Positions 1 through 10,071 of a stretch of DNA of 64,000 bases are shown here, piece after piece (the first letter of the stretch is position 1; each line of letters begins with the position of its first letter). The translations under genes were made by a program, and so were the position numbers. The notes beneath the pieces are model-generated. The model did no database searches. It saw only the letters and a program-made list of their open reading frames with translations, and was not told the DNA's origin. Origin of the DNA: Oceanithermus profundus DSM 14977 (lineage in GTDB: Bacteria; Deinococcota; Deinococci; Deinococcales; Marinithermaceae); the NCBI RefSeq assembly GCF_000183745.1, contig NC_014761.1, positions 1-64,000 of the forward strand, in the 5' to 3' direction.

Positions 1-59
1 ATTTGGGGCCCGCCGCCCCGGCTCGGGTAGAATGTAAAGGCTTGTTGGAGGTGCCCGGT

Positions 60-1388
60 TTGACCCACGAAAGCATCTGGGAAAACGTCCTGGACTACGT
101 ACGCGAGAACGTCACGAGCGTCGAATTCGACACCTGGTTCGCCCGTGTGAAGCCGCTGGGGCTGACGGGCGGGGCGCTCGAGCTGGGCGTGCCCACCAGC
201 TTCGCCGGCGACTGGATCCAGAAGCACTACGGCCACCTGATCCAGGAGGCGCTCCTGCGGCTGGGGGCCCAGTCGCCCGAGTTCCGCCTCAAGGTCGTAC
301 CGGGCGAGGTCGTTCAGGACAAGATTCTCGAGGAGGACGCGCGCGCCCCGGCCGCCGCCCCCCGCACCCGCCTCAACCCCAAGTACACCTTCGAGAGCTT
401 CGTCGTCGGCCCCGGCAACTCGATGGCGCACGCCGCCGCCATGGCCGTGGCCGAGGCCCCGGGCAAGGCCTACAACCCGCTCTTCATCTACGGGGGGGTG
501 GGGCTGGGCAAGACCCACCTGATGCACGCCGTGGGCCACTACGCGCGCCAGCGCTTCCCCGAGATCCGCGTCGAGTACGTCTCTACCGAGACCTTCACCA
601 ACGACCTGATCAGCGCCATCCGCTCCGACCGCATGAACCAGTTCCGCGAGCGCTACCGCTCGGTGGACATGCTCCTCGTCGACGACGTGCAGTTCATCGC
701 CGGCAAGGAGCGGACCCAGGAGGAGTTCTTCCACACCTTCAACACCCTCTACGAAGACGGCAAGCAGATCCTGCTCACCTCCGACCGGCCCCCGCGCGAG
801 ATCCTCACGCTCGAGTCGCGCCTGCGCAGCCGCTTCGAGTGGGGGCTGATCACCGACATCCAGCCCCCCGACCTGGAGACCCGGATCGCCATCCTCAAGA
901 TGAACGCCGAGCGCCGCGGGGTCCAGCTCAGCGAGGAGGTGCTCGAGTACGTGGCGCGCCAGGTGGCCTCGAACATCCGCGAGCTGGAGGGGGCGCTGAT
1001 GCGCCTGATCGCCTACGCCTCGCTCTCCGGGGTGACGATCACGCCCAAAGTGGCCCAGAACGCGCTGGCCGACCTCTTCCACACCGCCGGCGAGGCGGTG
1101 ACGATGGACGAGATCCTCGCCGCCGTGGCCGAACACTACGGCGTCACCCCCGCCGACCTCAAGTCCAAGGGGCGCAGCAAGGAGGTGGTGCGCCCGCGCC
1201 AGGTGGCCATGTACCTGATCCGCCAGCTCACCGGGGCCTCGCTGCCCGAGATCGGCCAGTTCTTCGGCGGCCGCGACCACACCACCGTCCTCTACGCCAC
1301 CCAGAAGATCGGCAAGCTGCTCGCCGAAGACGCCGAGCTGCGCCGCACCGTCGAGGCGTTCGAAAGCAGGTGGGCCGGCCGTGGATAA
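60..1388 (+). CDS. dnaA: Chromosomal replication initiator DnaA
   Basis: AAA+ ATPase that binds DnaA boxes and opens the origin. The 442-aa product has domain I (FDTWF near residue 25), Walker [10 protein letters not shown], Walker B LLVDDVQF, and the domain IV box-recognition signature GGRDHTTV near the C-terminus, so it is full length. I chose TTG at 60 because GGAGGT (47-52) lies 7 nt upstream and translation then begins LTHESIW, as expected for a Thermus-like DnaA. GTG at 51 and TTG at 3 are in frame but poorly placed relative to this ribosome site. The origin and dnaN follow directly. Position near base 1 suggests the chromosome was cut here. Confidence 0.97.
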   Translation: MTHESIWENVLDYVRENVTSVEFDTWFARVKPLGLTGGALELGVPTSFAGDWIQKHYGHLIQEALLRLGAQSPEFRLKVVPGEVVQDKILEEDARAPAAAPRTRLNPKYTFESFVVGPGNSMAHAAAMAVAEAPGKAYNPLFIYGGVGLGKTHLMHAVGHYARQRFPEIRVEYVSTETFTNDLISAIRSDRMNQFRERYRSVDMLLVDDVQFIAGKERTQEEFFHTFNTLYEDGKQILLTSDRPPREILTLESRLRSRFEWGLITDIQPPDLETRIAILKMNAERRGVQLSEEVLEYVARQVASNIRELEGALMRLIAYASLSGVTITPKVAQNALADLFHTAGEAVTMDEILAAVAEHYGVTPADLKSKGRSKEVVRPRQVAMYLIRQLTGASLPEIGQFFGGRDHTTVLYATQKIGKLLAEDAELRRTVEAFESRWAGRG

Positions 1389-1648
1389 CCCTGCCCATAA
1401 CCCTGGGGAAAGCCTGTGGAAGACCCTGTGGACAACCGCGGCCGCGGCCGCCCTGTGGAGAACCCCGCCGCCCTCCCCAGGTTTTCCGCAGGGCGCGGGG
1501 GCTTGTCCCCAGCGGCCTCCCCAGGCCGCCTCGCGTCCCCTGCGGGCCCGACGCGGCTTTTCCACAGTATCCCCAGCCCCTACGGTTACGACTACGGTAT
1601 CTTTAAGCTTAAGGAACTTCGTCACCTTCCTTTAAGAACGGAGGACGT
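1389..1648. other. oriC: Replication origin oriC (dnaA-dnaN intergenic)
   Basis: The 260-bp gap holds a cluster of DnaA-box-like 9-mers. On the + strand: CGTGGATAA (1380-1388, over the dnaA stop), TGTGGAAGA (1415-1423), TGTGGACAA (1427-1435), TGTGGAGAA (1454-1462). In inverse orientation: TTTTCCGCA (1482-1490) and TTTTCCACA (1558-1566). A GC-rich stretch and an AT-richer segment (1600-1640), which includes the palindrome TTAAGCTTAA (1603-1612), follow before dnaN. In Thermus thermophilus the origin is also between dnaA and dnaN. The box assignments are by eye; the degenerate boxes are less certain than the location. Confidence 0.85.
1580..1601. promoter_or_regulatory. DnaA-trio-like unwinding element
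   Basis: A 6-nt periodic stretch, CTACGG TTACGA CTACGG TATC, starts 14 nt after the DnaA box TTTTCCACA (1558-1566) and runs into the AT-rich segment. Read 3'-5' on the complementary strand it gives GAT, AAT, GAT triplets, the trinucleotide pattern of the basal unwinding system described in Bacillus subtilis (box, GC-rich spacer, trios, AT-rich DNA). The pattern is visible; the function is inferred. Confidence 0.5.
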
Positions 1649-2734
1649 ATGCAGGTTCGCTTGCCCAAACGCACCTTTGCCGAAGCGCTCGGCATGCTCG
1701 AGCGCATCATCCCAGGCCGCGCCAGCAACCCCGCGCTCACCCACCTGCGCTTCGAGGTCGCGGAGGGGGGGCTGCGGCTCCAGGGCTCGAACGGGGAGCT
1801 TGACCTGGAGCTCGTGGTCCCCGCCGAGGTCGAAGGCGAGGCGGTGCGCCTGGTTCCCGGCCAGCTGATCGGCCAGGTGGTGCGCAACCTCCCCGGCGAG
1901 CTCGTGGAGCTGGGGCTCGAGGAGGGGCAGCTCACGATCGAGAGCGGCTCCTTCGCCACCCGCCTCACCACGGCCGACCCCGCCGAGTTCCCCCCGCTGG
2001 CCTTCGAGGCCGAGACCGTGGCCCGCCTGCCGGCGCGCGAGCTGGGGCGGGCGCTGGCGCGGGTGCGCTACGCCGCCAGCGGCGAGGACTACCGCGCCAT
2101 CTTCCGCGGGGTGCAGCTCGAGCTGCACCCGACGCGGCTGCGCAGCGTCGCCTCCGACGGCTTCCGGCTCGCCCTCTACGACCTGGAGCTCGCCCTCGAC
2201 GCCGAGCGCAAGTTCGTCGTGCCGGCGCGCAGCGTCGACGAGATCGTGCGTGTCCTCGAGCGCACCGAGGGCGAGGTCGCCCTGGGGCTGCTCGGCGGCC
2301 ACCTCACCCTCGCCGCCGAGGGGTTCCGCATGGCCGCGGCGCTGATGGAGGGCGAGTTCCCCGACTACGAGCGGGTGATCCCCCCCGAGTTCGCCCTGGA
2401 GGCCGAGATCGACGCCACCGCCCTCAAGGACAGCCTCAAGCGCGTCAAGGTGCTGGCCGACCGCAACAACCACCGGGTCGACCTGGTCTTCGAAGACGGG
2501 CGGCTCGAGGTGGTGGCCGAGGGCGACTACGGCCGCGGCGTCGAGCGGCTCGAGGTGGACGCCCGCGGCGAGGCGCAGATGGTGCTCGCCTACAACGCCG
2601 AGTACCTGGAAGGGGCGCTCGGCCCGATCGCCGGCAAAGCGCGCCTGCGCTTCTCGGGGGCGGCCAGCCCCAGCGTGATCCAGGACGCCGAGGACGGCGG
2701 CTACCTGGCCGTCGTGGTCCCCCTGCGGGTTTAA
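1649..2734 (+). CDS. dnaN: DNA polymerase III beta sliding clamp
   Basis: Ring-shaped processivity clamp that tethers DNA polymerase III and recruits other replication proteins. The 361-aa length and three-domain composition are typical. Recognisable positions include the N-terminal MQVRLPKRTFAEALG, the central AASGEDYRAIFRGV, SVASDGFRLA, and the C-terminal VIQDAEDGGYLAVVVPLRV, where the usual MPMRL-type ending is replaced by VPLRV. The ATG follows ACGGAGGAC closely, a good ribosome site. The gene lies 260 bp after dnaA across oriC, the standard arrangement, and eno follows with only 20 bp between stop and start. Confidence 0.97.
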   Translation: MQVRLPKRTFAEALGMLERIIPGRASNPALTHLRFEVAEGGLRLQGSNGELDLELVVPAEVEGEAVRLVPGQLIGQVVRNLPGELVELGLEEGQLTIESGSFATRLTTADPAEFPPLAFEAETVARLPARELGRALARVRYAASGEDYRAIFRGVQLELHPTRLRSVASDGFRLALYDLELALDAERKFVVPARSVDEIVRVLERTEGEVALGLLGGHLTLAAEGFRMAAALMEGEFPDYERVIPPEFALEAEIDATALKDSLKRVKVLADRNNHRVDLVFEDGRLEVVAEGDYGRGVERLEVDARGEAQMVLAYNAEYLEGALGPIAGKARLRFSGAASPSVIQDAEDGGYLAVVVPLRV

Positions 2735-2739
2735 GCTGA

Positions 2740-5440
<2,701 letters not shown>

Positions 5441-5442
5441 CC

Positions 5443-6522
5443 GTGCGGGTGCGTTACGCCCGGGTCCGCGAGGCCGCGGGGCCGCCGCCGGCCGCGGCGC
5501 TGGCCCTGGCCGCTGAAGCGCTGCTGCGCCTGGGCGACCGGCCCGAGCCCGAGGGGCTCGCCGACGAGGAGCGCCTGCAGCAGGCGCTGGAACGCGTCGC
5601 CCGCGAGGCGGGGGAGGCCGATCCCCGGACCGCCGCGGCGGCGACGCTGGAGCTCCTGCGCGACCGGGGGTGGATCGAGCGGGCGGGCGGCGGGGAGCCG
5701 CGGCTCCAGGCCCACCCCGAGCTGCTGCGGCTGGCGGCGCTGCGGGCGCTGCGGGCGCTGCTGCCGCACGCGCGCCCCGCCGCCGGCGCCTGGCCCCGCC
5801 CCGGGGTGCGCGGGCCCCACGAGCCCCACGGCCCGGAGCGGCCCTGGCGCTGGGGGGAGCCGCTGCAGCTCGACGCCGCGGCGACCCTGAAGGCGGGGCT
5901 GCTGCGGGGCGGGCTGACGCTGGCGGACCTGCGGGTGCGCGAGGGCGAGGGCGGCCGGCGCTCCGCCGTGGCGCTGCTGCTCGACTGCTCCCACTCGATG
6001 GTGCTGTACGGGGTCGACCGCTTCGGCCCCGCCAAGCGGCTCGCGCTGGCGCTGCACCACTGGTTGGGGCGCGAGGGCGACCGCCTCCGGGTCGTCTGCT
6101 TCCACGACGTCGCCGTCCCGGTTCCGCCCGAGCGCCTACCCTTTCTGCGCGCCCATCCCTCGCACACCAACACCGCCGCAGCGCTCGAGGCCGCCCGGGA
6201 GTGGCTGCGCCGCCAGGGCGACGTGCGCCGGCGGGCGGTGCTGGTGACCGACGGCCGCCCCACCGCGGTGCTGCGCCCCGACGGCCGGGTCTACAAGAAC
6301 GCTTGGGGGCGCGACCCCGAAATCGAGCGCACCACCCGCGCGGCGGCCGCCCGCCTGCGCCGGGCGGGCGCGGAGCTCGACGTCTACATGCTCGACGACG
6401 AGCCCCAGGCGCTGGCCCGGGTGCGCGAGTTGGCCCGCACCGCCCGGGGACGGGCGTTCCAGGTCGATCCCGAACAGCTCGGGCGCCGGGTCCTCACCGA
6501 TCTGATGCGGGCCGCGCGGTAG
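5443..6522 (+). CDS. VWA-domain (MIDAS) protein
   Basis: A 359-aa soluble protein. The N-terminal half is alanine/leucine/arginine-rich and unassigned. The C-terminal half is a von Willebrand factor A domain: LLLDCSHSM carries the DxSxS metal-ion-dependent adhesion motif, HTNTAAAL supplies the conserved threonine region and LVTDGRP the distal aspartate. Such proteins often work beside MoxR-type AAA+ ATPases, but none is adjacent here. GTG at 5443, two nt after the pyk stop, is chosen because an AGGTGA-like site precedes it; earlier in-frame starts would lie inside pyk. Its TAG stop overlaps the -10 box of the next gene. Partner and function unknown. Confidence 0.8.
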   Translation: MRVRYARVREAAGPPPAAALALAAEALLRLGDRPEPEGLADEERLQQALERVAREAGEADPRTAAAATLELLRDRGWIERAGGGEPRLQAHPELLRLAALRALRALLPHARPAAGAWPRPGVRGPHEPHGPERPWRWGEPLQLDAAATLKAGLLRGGLTLADLRVREGEGGRRSAVALLLDCSHSMVLYGVDRFGPAKRLALALHHWLGREGDRLRVVCFHDVAVPVPPERLPFLRAHPSHTNTAAALEAAREWLRRQGDVRRRAVLVTDGRPTAVLRPDGRVYKNAWGRDPEIERTTRAAAARLRRAGAELDVYMLDDEPQALARVRELARTARGRAFQVDPEQLGRRVLTDLMRAAR

Positions 6523-6530
6523 ACTGGGGC

Positions 6531-6785
6531 ATGCGCCGTTGGTGGCAGGCCGCCTGGGTGACGGGCGTGCTTGAGGGCTGGTCGCGGAGCGTGCGGGTCT
6601 GGACGCACCGCGCCCCGGCCTGGGTCTGGGAGCAGCGGCAGGCGCGCACGCCGCTCTCGCTCGGCCTCCCCTACTATCCGGCGCGCGGCGCCCGCGGGAT
6701 CGAGCTCGTGCCCAAGGACGCCTACCTGCAGGAGGTTGAGGACCTCTTGTTCACCTGCACCGCCCCGCCGGAGGAGCGGCGGTAG
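6531..6785 (+). CDS. Small conserved-looking hypothetical protein, 84 aa
   Basis: An 84-aa basic, tryptophan-rich protein (six Trp), starting MRRWWQAAWVTG and ending TAPPEERR. No recognised domain and no clear signal peptide or membrane span. The ATG at 6531 is 5 nt after TAGACT (6520-6525), whose TAG is the stop codon of the VWA gene, suggesting a leaderless internal promoter. The product lies between the VWA gene and the TenA-like gene with 10-bp gaps, so all three are likely linked. Coding is supported by tight packing and GC3-rich codons; function unknown. Confidence 0.6.
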   Translation: MRRWWQAAWVTGVLEGWSRSVRVWTHRAPAWVWEQRQARTPLSLGLPYYPARGARGIELVPKDAYLQEVEDLLFTCTAPPEERR

Positions 6786-6795
6786 ACTTGGAGCG

Positions 6796-7416
6796 ATGAA
6801 GCACCTGCTGGCTCTACGGGACGCGCACTGGGACGAATGGGAGCGCCTGCTGGGGCATCCCTTCCTGCACCGCCTGCGCGGCGGCGAGGTGTCCGAGCGC
6901 AGCGTCTACGCCTGGATGGAGCAGAACTACCGCTTCGTCGAGGGGCTGCTGGAGCTGCAGGCGCGCCTGGTGCCCCGGGCCCCCCGCGCCCACCGGCTGG
7001 TGCTCGCCCACGGCCTGGTGGGGATCGTCGAGGACCTCGACTGGATGGCCATCCAACCCATCAACCCGGGCGCCCCCGCCCACCCCGCCCGCGAACGCTA
7101 CCTGGCCTTCCTGCGGCTGTTGGACCAGGAGCCCTACCCGGTCAGCGTCGTCGCGTTGTGGACGATCAACCGCGTCTTCCACGACGCCTGGAGCAGCGCC
7201 GCGCCCAGCGGCGGCCCCTTCGTCGACCTGGTGGAGCACTGGACGGCCCCGGAGTTCCATGCCTACCTGCACGACCTCGCCGAGGTGGCCGAGGAGGCGT
7301 GGCTGGCCGCCGGCGAAGCGGAGCGTCAACGGGTGCACGCCCTCGTGGGCGAGATCCTGCGCCTCGAGTGGGGCAGCTGGGACATGGCCCAGGCCTTCGC
7401 CGGCCACTACGGCTAG
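6796..7416 (+). CDS. TenA/THI-4 family protein
   Basis: A 206-aa all-helical protein of the TENA/THI-4/PQQC fold, with WMEQNYRFVEGLLELQARLV near the start and EILRLEWGSWDMAQAF near the end. Classical TenA is thiaminase II, salvaging thiamine breakdown products through an active-site cysteine; this protein contains no cysteine, so it belongs to a cysteine-less branch or has another role. The late Glu (RLEWG) matches the position of the conserved TenA glutamate. ATG at 6796 lies 7 nt after TAGACT (6783-6788), again formed from the preceding stop codon. No thiamine-pyrophosphate riboswitch was seen upstream. The stop overlaps the stop of the convergent PhzF gene. Confidence 0.75.
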   Translation: MKHLLALRDAHWDEWERLLGHPFLHRLRGGEVSERSVYAWMEQNYRFVEGLLELQARLVPRAPRAHRLVLAHGLVGIVEDLDWMAIQPINPGAPAHPARERYLAFLRLLDQEPYPVSVVALWTINRVFHDAWSSAAPSGGPFVDLVEHWTAPEFHAYLHDLAEVAEEAWLAAGEAERQRVHALVGEILRLEWGSWDMAQAFAGHYG

Positions 7417-8210
7417 CCCGGACCGGCCTCCACCCGCCCCGACCAGACGGTCACGGCCCGCCCCCACAGCAGCACGCGGTCCCCGCGCAGCTCCAGCTCG
7501 AGCGTCCCGCCGCGCGCCGACGCCTGGTAGGCGCGCAGGCGGTCCCTGCCCAGCGCCGCGGCCCAGTAGCGGGCCATGCGCGCGTGGGCCGACCCGGTGA
7601 CGGGGTCTTCGGGTACGCCCACCGCCGGGGCGAAGAAGCGCGAGACGACGTCGTAAGCGCCGCTTTCGTCCCGGGCCGTCACGACCACGCCGCGGGCCGG
7701 GGCCCGCGCCAGCAGGCCCGGGTCGGGCGCGAGCGCGCGCACCGCGGCCGCGCTTTCGAGCACCACGATCCAGTCGTCCTCGGCGCGGCCGCTCCAGACC
7801 GGGCGCACCCTGCCCAGCGCCGCCGCGATCGCCTCGGGCAGGGGTGCGGCCACGGCCTCGGGCGCGGGGAAGTCGAGGCCGATCCGCGCCCCTGCGCGCG
7901 TCGCGTAGAGCCGGCCGCTCCGGGTCTCGAAGGCGAGGCGCGGCTCCGGGCGCTCGAGGTGGCGCCAGAGCACGTGTGCGCTCGCCAGGGTGGCGTGGCC
8001 GCAGAGGTCCACCTCGACCTTGGGGGTGAACCAGCGCAGCCGCCAGGCGTCCCCTTCGGGCCAGAGGAAGGCCGTCTCCGAGAGGTTCATCTCCCGGGCC
8101 AGGGCCTGCATCCAGGCCGGGTCCGCGGGCGCCTCCAGCACGCAGACGGCCGCGGGGTTGCCCGCGAAGGGGCGGTCCGTGAAGGCGTCGACGCCGAAGA
8201 GGCGGCTCAC
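7413..8210 (-). CDS. PhzF-family isomerase/epimerase
   Basis: A 265-aa member of the PhzF/DapF-like fold family. It begins SRLFGVDAFTDRPFAGNPAAVCVLE, the family signature with the GNPAAV loop, followed by EMNLSETAFL containing the catalytic-type glutamate, CGHATLASAH in the middle and the C-terminal DPVTGSAH repeat of that motif. The physiological substrate of most such proteins is unknown. GTG at 8210 is selected because its GTGA overlaps the ispF stop, indicating translational coupling; the frame upstream of it lies inside ispF. It converges with the TenA-like gene, the two stops overlapping by 4 bp. Confidence 0.88.
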   Translation of the reverse strand: MSRLFGVDAFTDRPFAGNPAAVCVLEAPADPAWMQALAREMNLSETAFLWPEGDAWRLRWFTPKVEVDLCGHATLASAHVLWRHLERPEPRLAFETRSGRLYATRAGARIGLDFPAPEAVAAPLPEAIAAALGRVRPVWSGRAEDDWIVVLESAAAVRALAPDPGLLARAPARGVVVTARDESGAYDVVSRFFAPAVGVPEDPVTGSAHARMARYWAAALGRDRLRAYQASARGGTLELELRGDRVLLWGRAVTVWSGRVEAGPG

Positions 8211-8692
8211 GCCTCCTCCAGCACCACCAGCGCCCGCGCCTGCACGTGGTCCGGGGCCAGCCCCTCGCTGGTCTTGAAGGCCACGCTCACGTCGGCGGGC
8301 TCGAGCCCGCACAGCTCGGCGACGCGGCGGCGCATCGCCTCGCGGTAGGGGGCCAGCTTGGGGCGGTCGAGCGTCACCACCGCCCGCACCTGGCGCACCC
8401 GGCCGCAGCGGGGGCGCTCGCACCGCAGGGGGTGGGCGCCGGCGAGCTCGAGCACCCGCTCGAGCAGCTCGGCCCCCGACAGCCCCGCCCACCGCGGGTC
8501 GGTGTCGGGAAAGACCTCGCCGATGTCCCCCGCGCCGACGGCGCTCAGCACCGCGTCGGCGACCGCGTGCAGCAGGGCGTCGCCGTCGGAGTGGGCCACC
8601 GGCCCCCGGTCCGCGGCGACCTCCACCCCGCCCAGCAGCAGCTTCCGTCCCGGCTCGAGCCGGTGCGCGTCCTCACCGAATCCGATCCACAT
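8207..8692 (-). CDS. ispF: 2-C-methyl-D-erythritol 2,4-cyclodiphosphate synthase
   Basis: Cyclises CDP-ME 2-phosphate in the non-mevalonate isoprenoid pathway; ispH of the same pathway lies at 56843-57844. The 161-aa length is typical. Metal ligands are visible in GEDAHRL (D and H), and AHSDGDALLHAVADA is the diagnostic motif, with FKTSEGL late in the chain. ATG at 8692 sits 6 nt after TAGGAT (plus-strand ATCCTA, 8699-8704), a leaderless arrangement. It is coupled to the phzF gene through a 4-bp overlap. The HD-domain gene is divergent, 42 bp away. Confidence 0.95.
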   Translation of the reverse strand: MWIGFGEDAHRLEPGRKLLLGGVEVAADRGPVAHSDGDALLHAVADAVLSAVGAGDIGEVFPDTDPRWAGLSGAELLERVLELAGAHPLRCERPRCGRVRQVRAVVTLDRPKLAPYREAMRRRVAELCGLEPADVSVAFKTSEGLAPDHVQARALVVLEEA

Positions 8693-8734
8693 GGTCCCAT
8701 CCTACCCGCCCCGTGCCCGGCGGTATATTTAAGC

Positions 8735-9310
8735 ATGCCCACCTACGACGAAGCCCTCGAACTGATGCACGCCTGGACCCCTTCCGAGTCCCTGCGCCGG
8801 CACATGTACGCGGTCGAAGCCGCGATGCGCGCCTACGCCCGCAGGTTCGGCGAGGACGAGGAAACCTGGGCGATCGCCGGACTGATCCACGACTTCGACT
8901 GGGAGAAGCACCCCGAGACCCACCCCAACAAGGGGGCCGACCACCTGGAAGCGCTGGGCTGGCCCGCCGAGATCGTGCGCGCGGTGCGCGCCCACGCCCC
9001 CGAGCGCAGCGGCGTGGAGCCCGAGACCCTGATGGAGCGCGCCCTCTACGCCTCCGACGAGATCACCGGCCTCATCACCGCCGCGGTCTACGTGCGCCCC
9101 GATCGCTCGATCCACACCCTCACGGTCAAGAGCCTGAAGAAGAAGTTCAAGGACAAGTCCTTCGCCCGCGGCGTGGACCGCGAGATGGTCCGGCGCGGCG
9201 CGGAGCTGTTGGGCGTGGAGTTGTGGGAGCACGTTGGCTTCGTGCTCGAGGCCATGCAAGCCGACGCCGAACGGCTGGGGCTGGCGGGCGCGGCGTCCCC
9301 CGGGGACTAG
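8735..9310 (+). CDS. HD-domain hydrolase
   Basis: A 191-aa protein with a compact HD domain: an early histidine in LRRHMYAVEAAM, then AGLIHDFDWEKHPE with the HD metal pair, ending near VRAHAPE. This resembles the predicted phosphohydrolases found alone in many genomes; the substrate is unknown. ATG at 8735 follows TATATT (8724-8729) by 5 nt with no room for a ribosome site, so the transcript is probably leaderless. The C-terminal half (residues 110-190) is helical and basic and unassigned. It ends convergently with the 111-aa gene, the stop codons overlapping. Confidence 0.82.
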   Translation: MPTYDEALELMHAWTPSESLRRHMYAVEAAMRAYARRFGEDEETWAIAGLIHDFDWEKHPETHPNKGADHLEALGWPAEIVRAVRAHAPERSGVEPETLMERALYASDEITGLITAAVYVRPDRSIHTLTVKSLKKKFKDKSFARGVDREMVRRGAELLGVELWEHVGFVLEAMQADAERLGLAGAASPGD

Positions 9311-9642
9311 GCGGGGCCGTCCAGGCCCAGCTGCCCGGGCAGGAAGAACCCCTCGTCGAGCGTCATCCAGGGGTCTTGGGTGACGATGCGGTAGCGCACC
9401 CGGCCCGAAAAGCGCGCCGCGTCCTCGCGCGCCCAGCGCTCGGGGCCGCCCGGCGCCCCCGGGTCGGGGGCGGGCCAGGGGCCGGTTCCGGCGCGCACGA
9501 TGTAGCGCACCCCGCCCCCCACCACGAGCCAGACGGCCACCAGCCGCGGCGCCAGCCCGGCCAGGCCGCCTTTGGGCCAGTCGGCTCGGCGCACCTCGCC
9601 GCTGCCGGAGGCCACGATCCAGAGCGAGGGCTCCGCGCTCAC
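9307..9642 (-). CDS. Hypothetical protein, 111 aa
   Basis: Starts at GTG 9642, whose GTGA overlaps the stop of the 54-aa membrane protein upstream, indicating coupling; the longer upstream frame would run through that gene. The product (SAEPSLWIVASGSGEVRR at the start, DPWMTLDEGFFLPGQLGL near the end) has no recognised motif. A central segment is hydrophobic (LAPRLVAVWLVVGGGVRYIVRAG). I cannot assign a function. It ends against the HD gene with overlapping stops. Confidence 0.55.
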   Translation of the reverse strand: MSAEPSLWIVASGSGEVRRADWPKGGLAGLAPRLVAVWLVVGGGVRYIVRAGTGPWPAPDPGAPGGPERWAREDAARFSGRVRYRIVTQDPWMTLDEGFFLPGQLGLDGPA

Positions 9643-9803
9643 GACTCGGGCGGGTTGGGGCCCCAGAGGAAGCCCGCGATCACCGAGAAGCCGAGCGCGA
9701 TCATGAAGGCGTTGACGGGGGGGTTCCCCTGCCAGACCAGATAGCCCAGGTAGAGCCACGCCCCCACGAGGAGGAGCAGGGCCAGTACGCGTCGGAGCGG
9801 CAT
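9639..9803 (-). CDS. Tiny membrane protein, 54 aa
   Basis: A 54-aa reading frame starting MPLRRVLALLLLVGAWLYL and ending WGPNPPES. Two hydrophobic stretches (about residues 6-22 and 32-46) separated by GNPP suggest a hairpin membrane protein. Its stop is inside the GTGA of the downstream 111-aa gene, and the neighbouring tiny gene ends 4 bp upstream, so it is packed as part of a small operon. It falls below the usual gene-length cut-off. No family recognised. Confidence 0.6.
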   Translation of the reverse strand: MPLRRVLALLLLVGAWLYLGYLVWQGNPPVNAFMIALGFSVIAGFLWGPNPPES

Positions 9804-9807
9804 GCCC

Positions 9808-9978
9808 CTACGTTACCAGGAACCAGACGCCGACCCCTGCGAGGACCAGGGACGAGGCGATCCAGAGCGGGTAGACGCGGGCAAAGGCCGGCACCCGCGC
9901 GCGCAGGACGACCCCGATCAGGGCGTCGACCAGCCCCAGGGCGACGAGGAAGGCGCCGATGAACGGGTTTGCTTCCAT
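9808..9978 (-). CDS. Tiny membrane protein, 56 aa
   Basis: Starts MEANPFIGAFLVALG and ends VGVWFLVT. Two hydrophobic segments (about residues 6-25 and 37-55) separated by a basic loop RARVPAFARV. ATG at 9978 is 7 nt downstream of TATGAT (plus-strand ATCATA, 9986-9991), supporting a leaderless start there rather than at the in-frame ATG 9990, which overlaps the -10. First of three co-directional small genes (9978 to 9307). Function unknown. Confidence 0.6.
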   Translation of the reverse strand: MEANPFIGAFLVALGLVDALIGVVLRARVPAFARVYPLWIASSLVLAGVGVWFLVT

Positions 9979-10071
9979 GAAAGCTATCATACGATACCCA
10001 CCATCTGCCCGCGAAAGTGGCTATACTTACGGCAAGCCATCCGGCCCGCGCTTCGGCGCCTGGAGTTTTTC

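Noticed and set aside
6526-6795. A thiamine-pyrophosphate riboswitch before the TenA-like gene
   Set aside because: No matching conserved segments; the gap is 10 bp and the gene appears leaderless.
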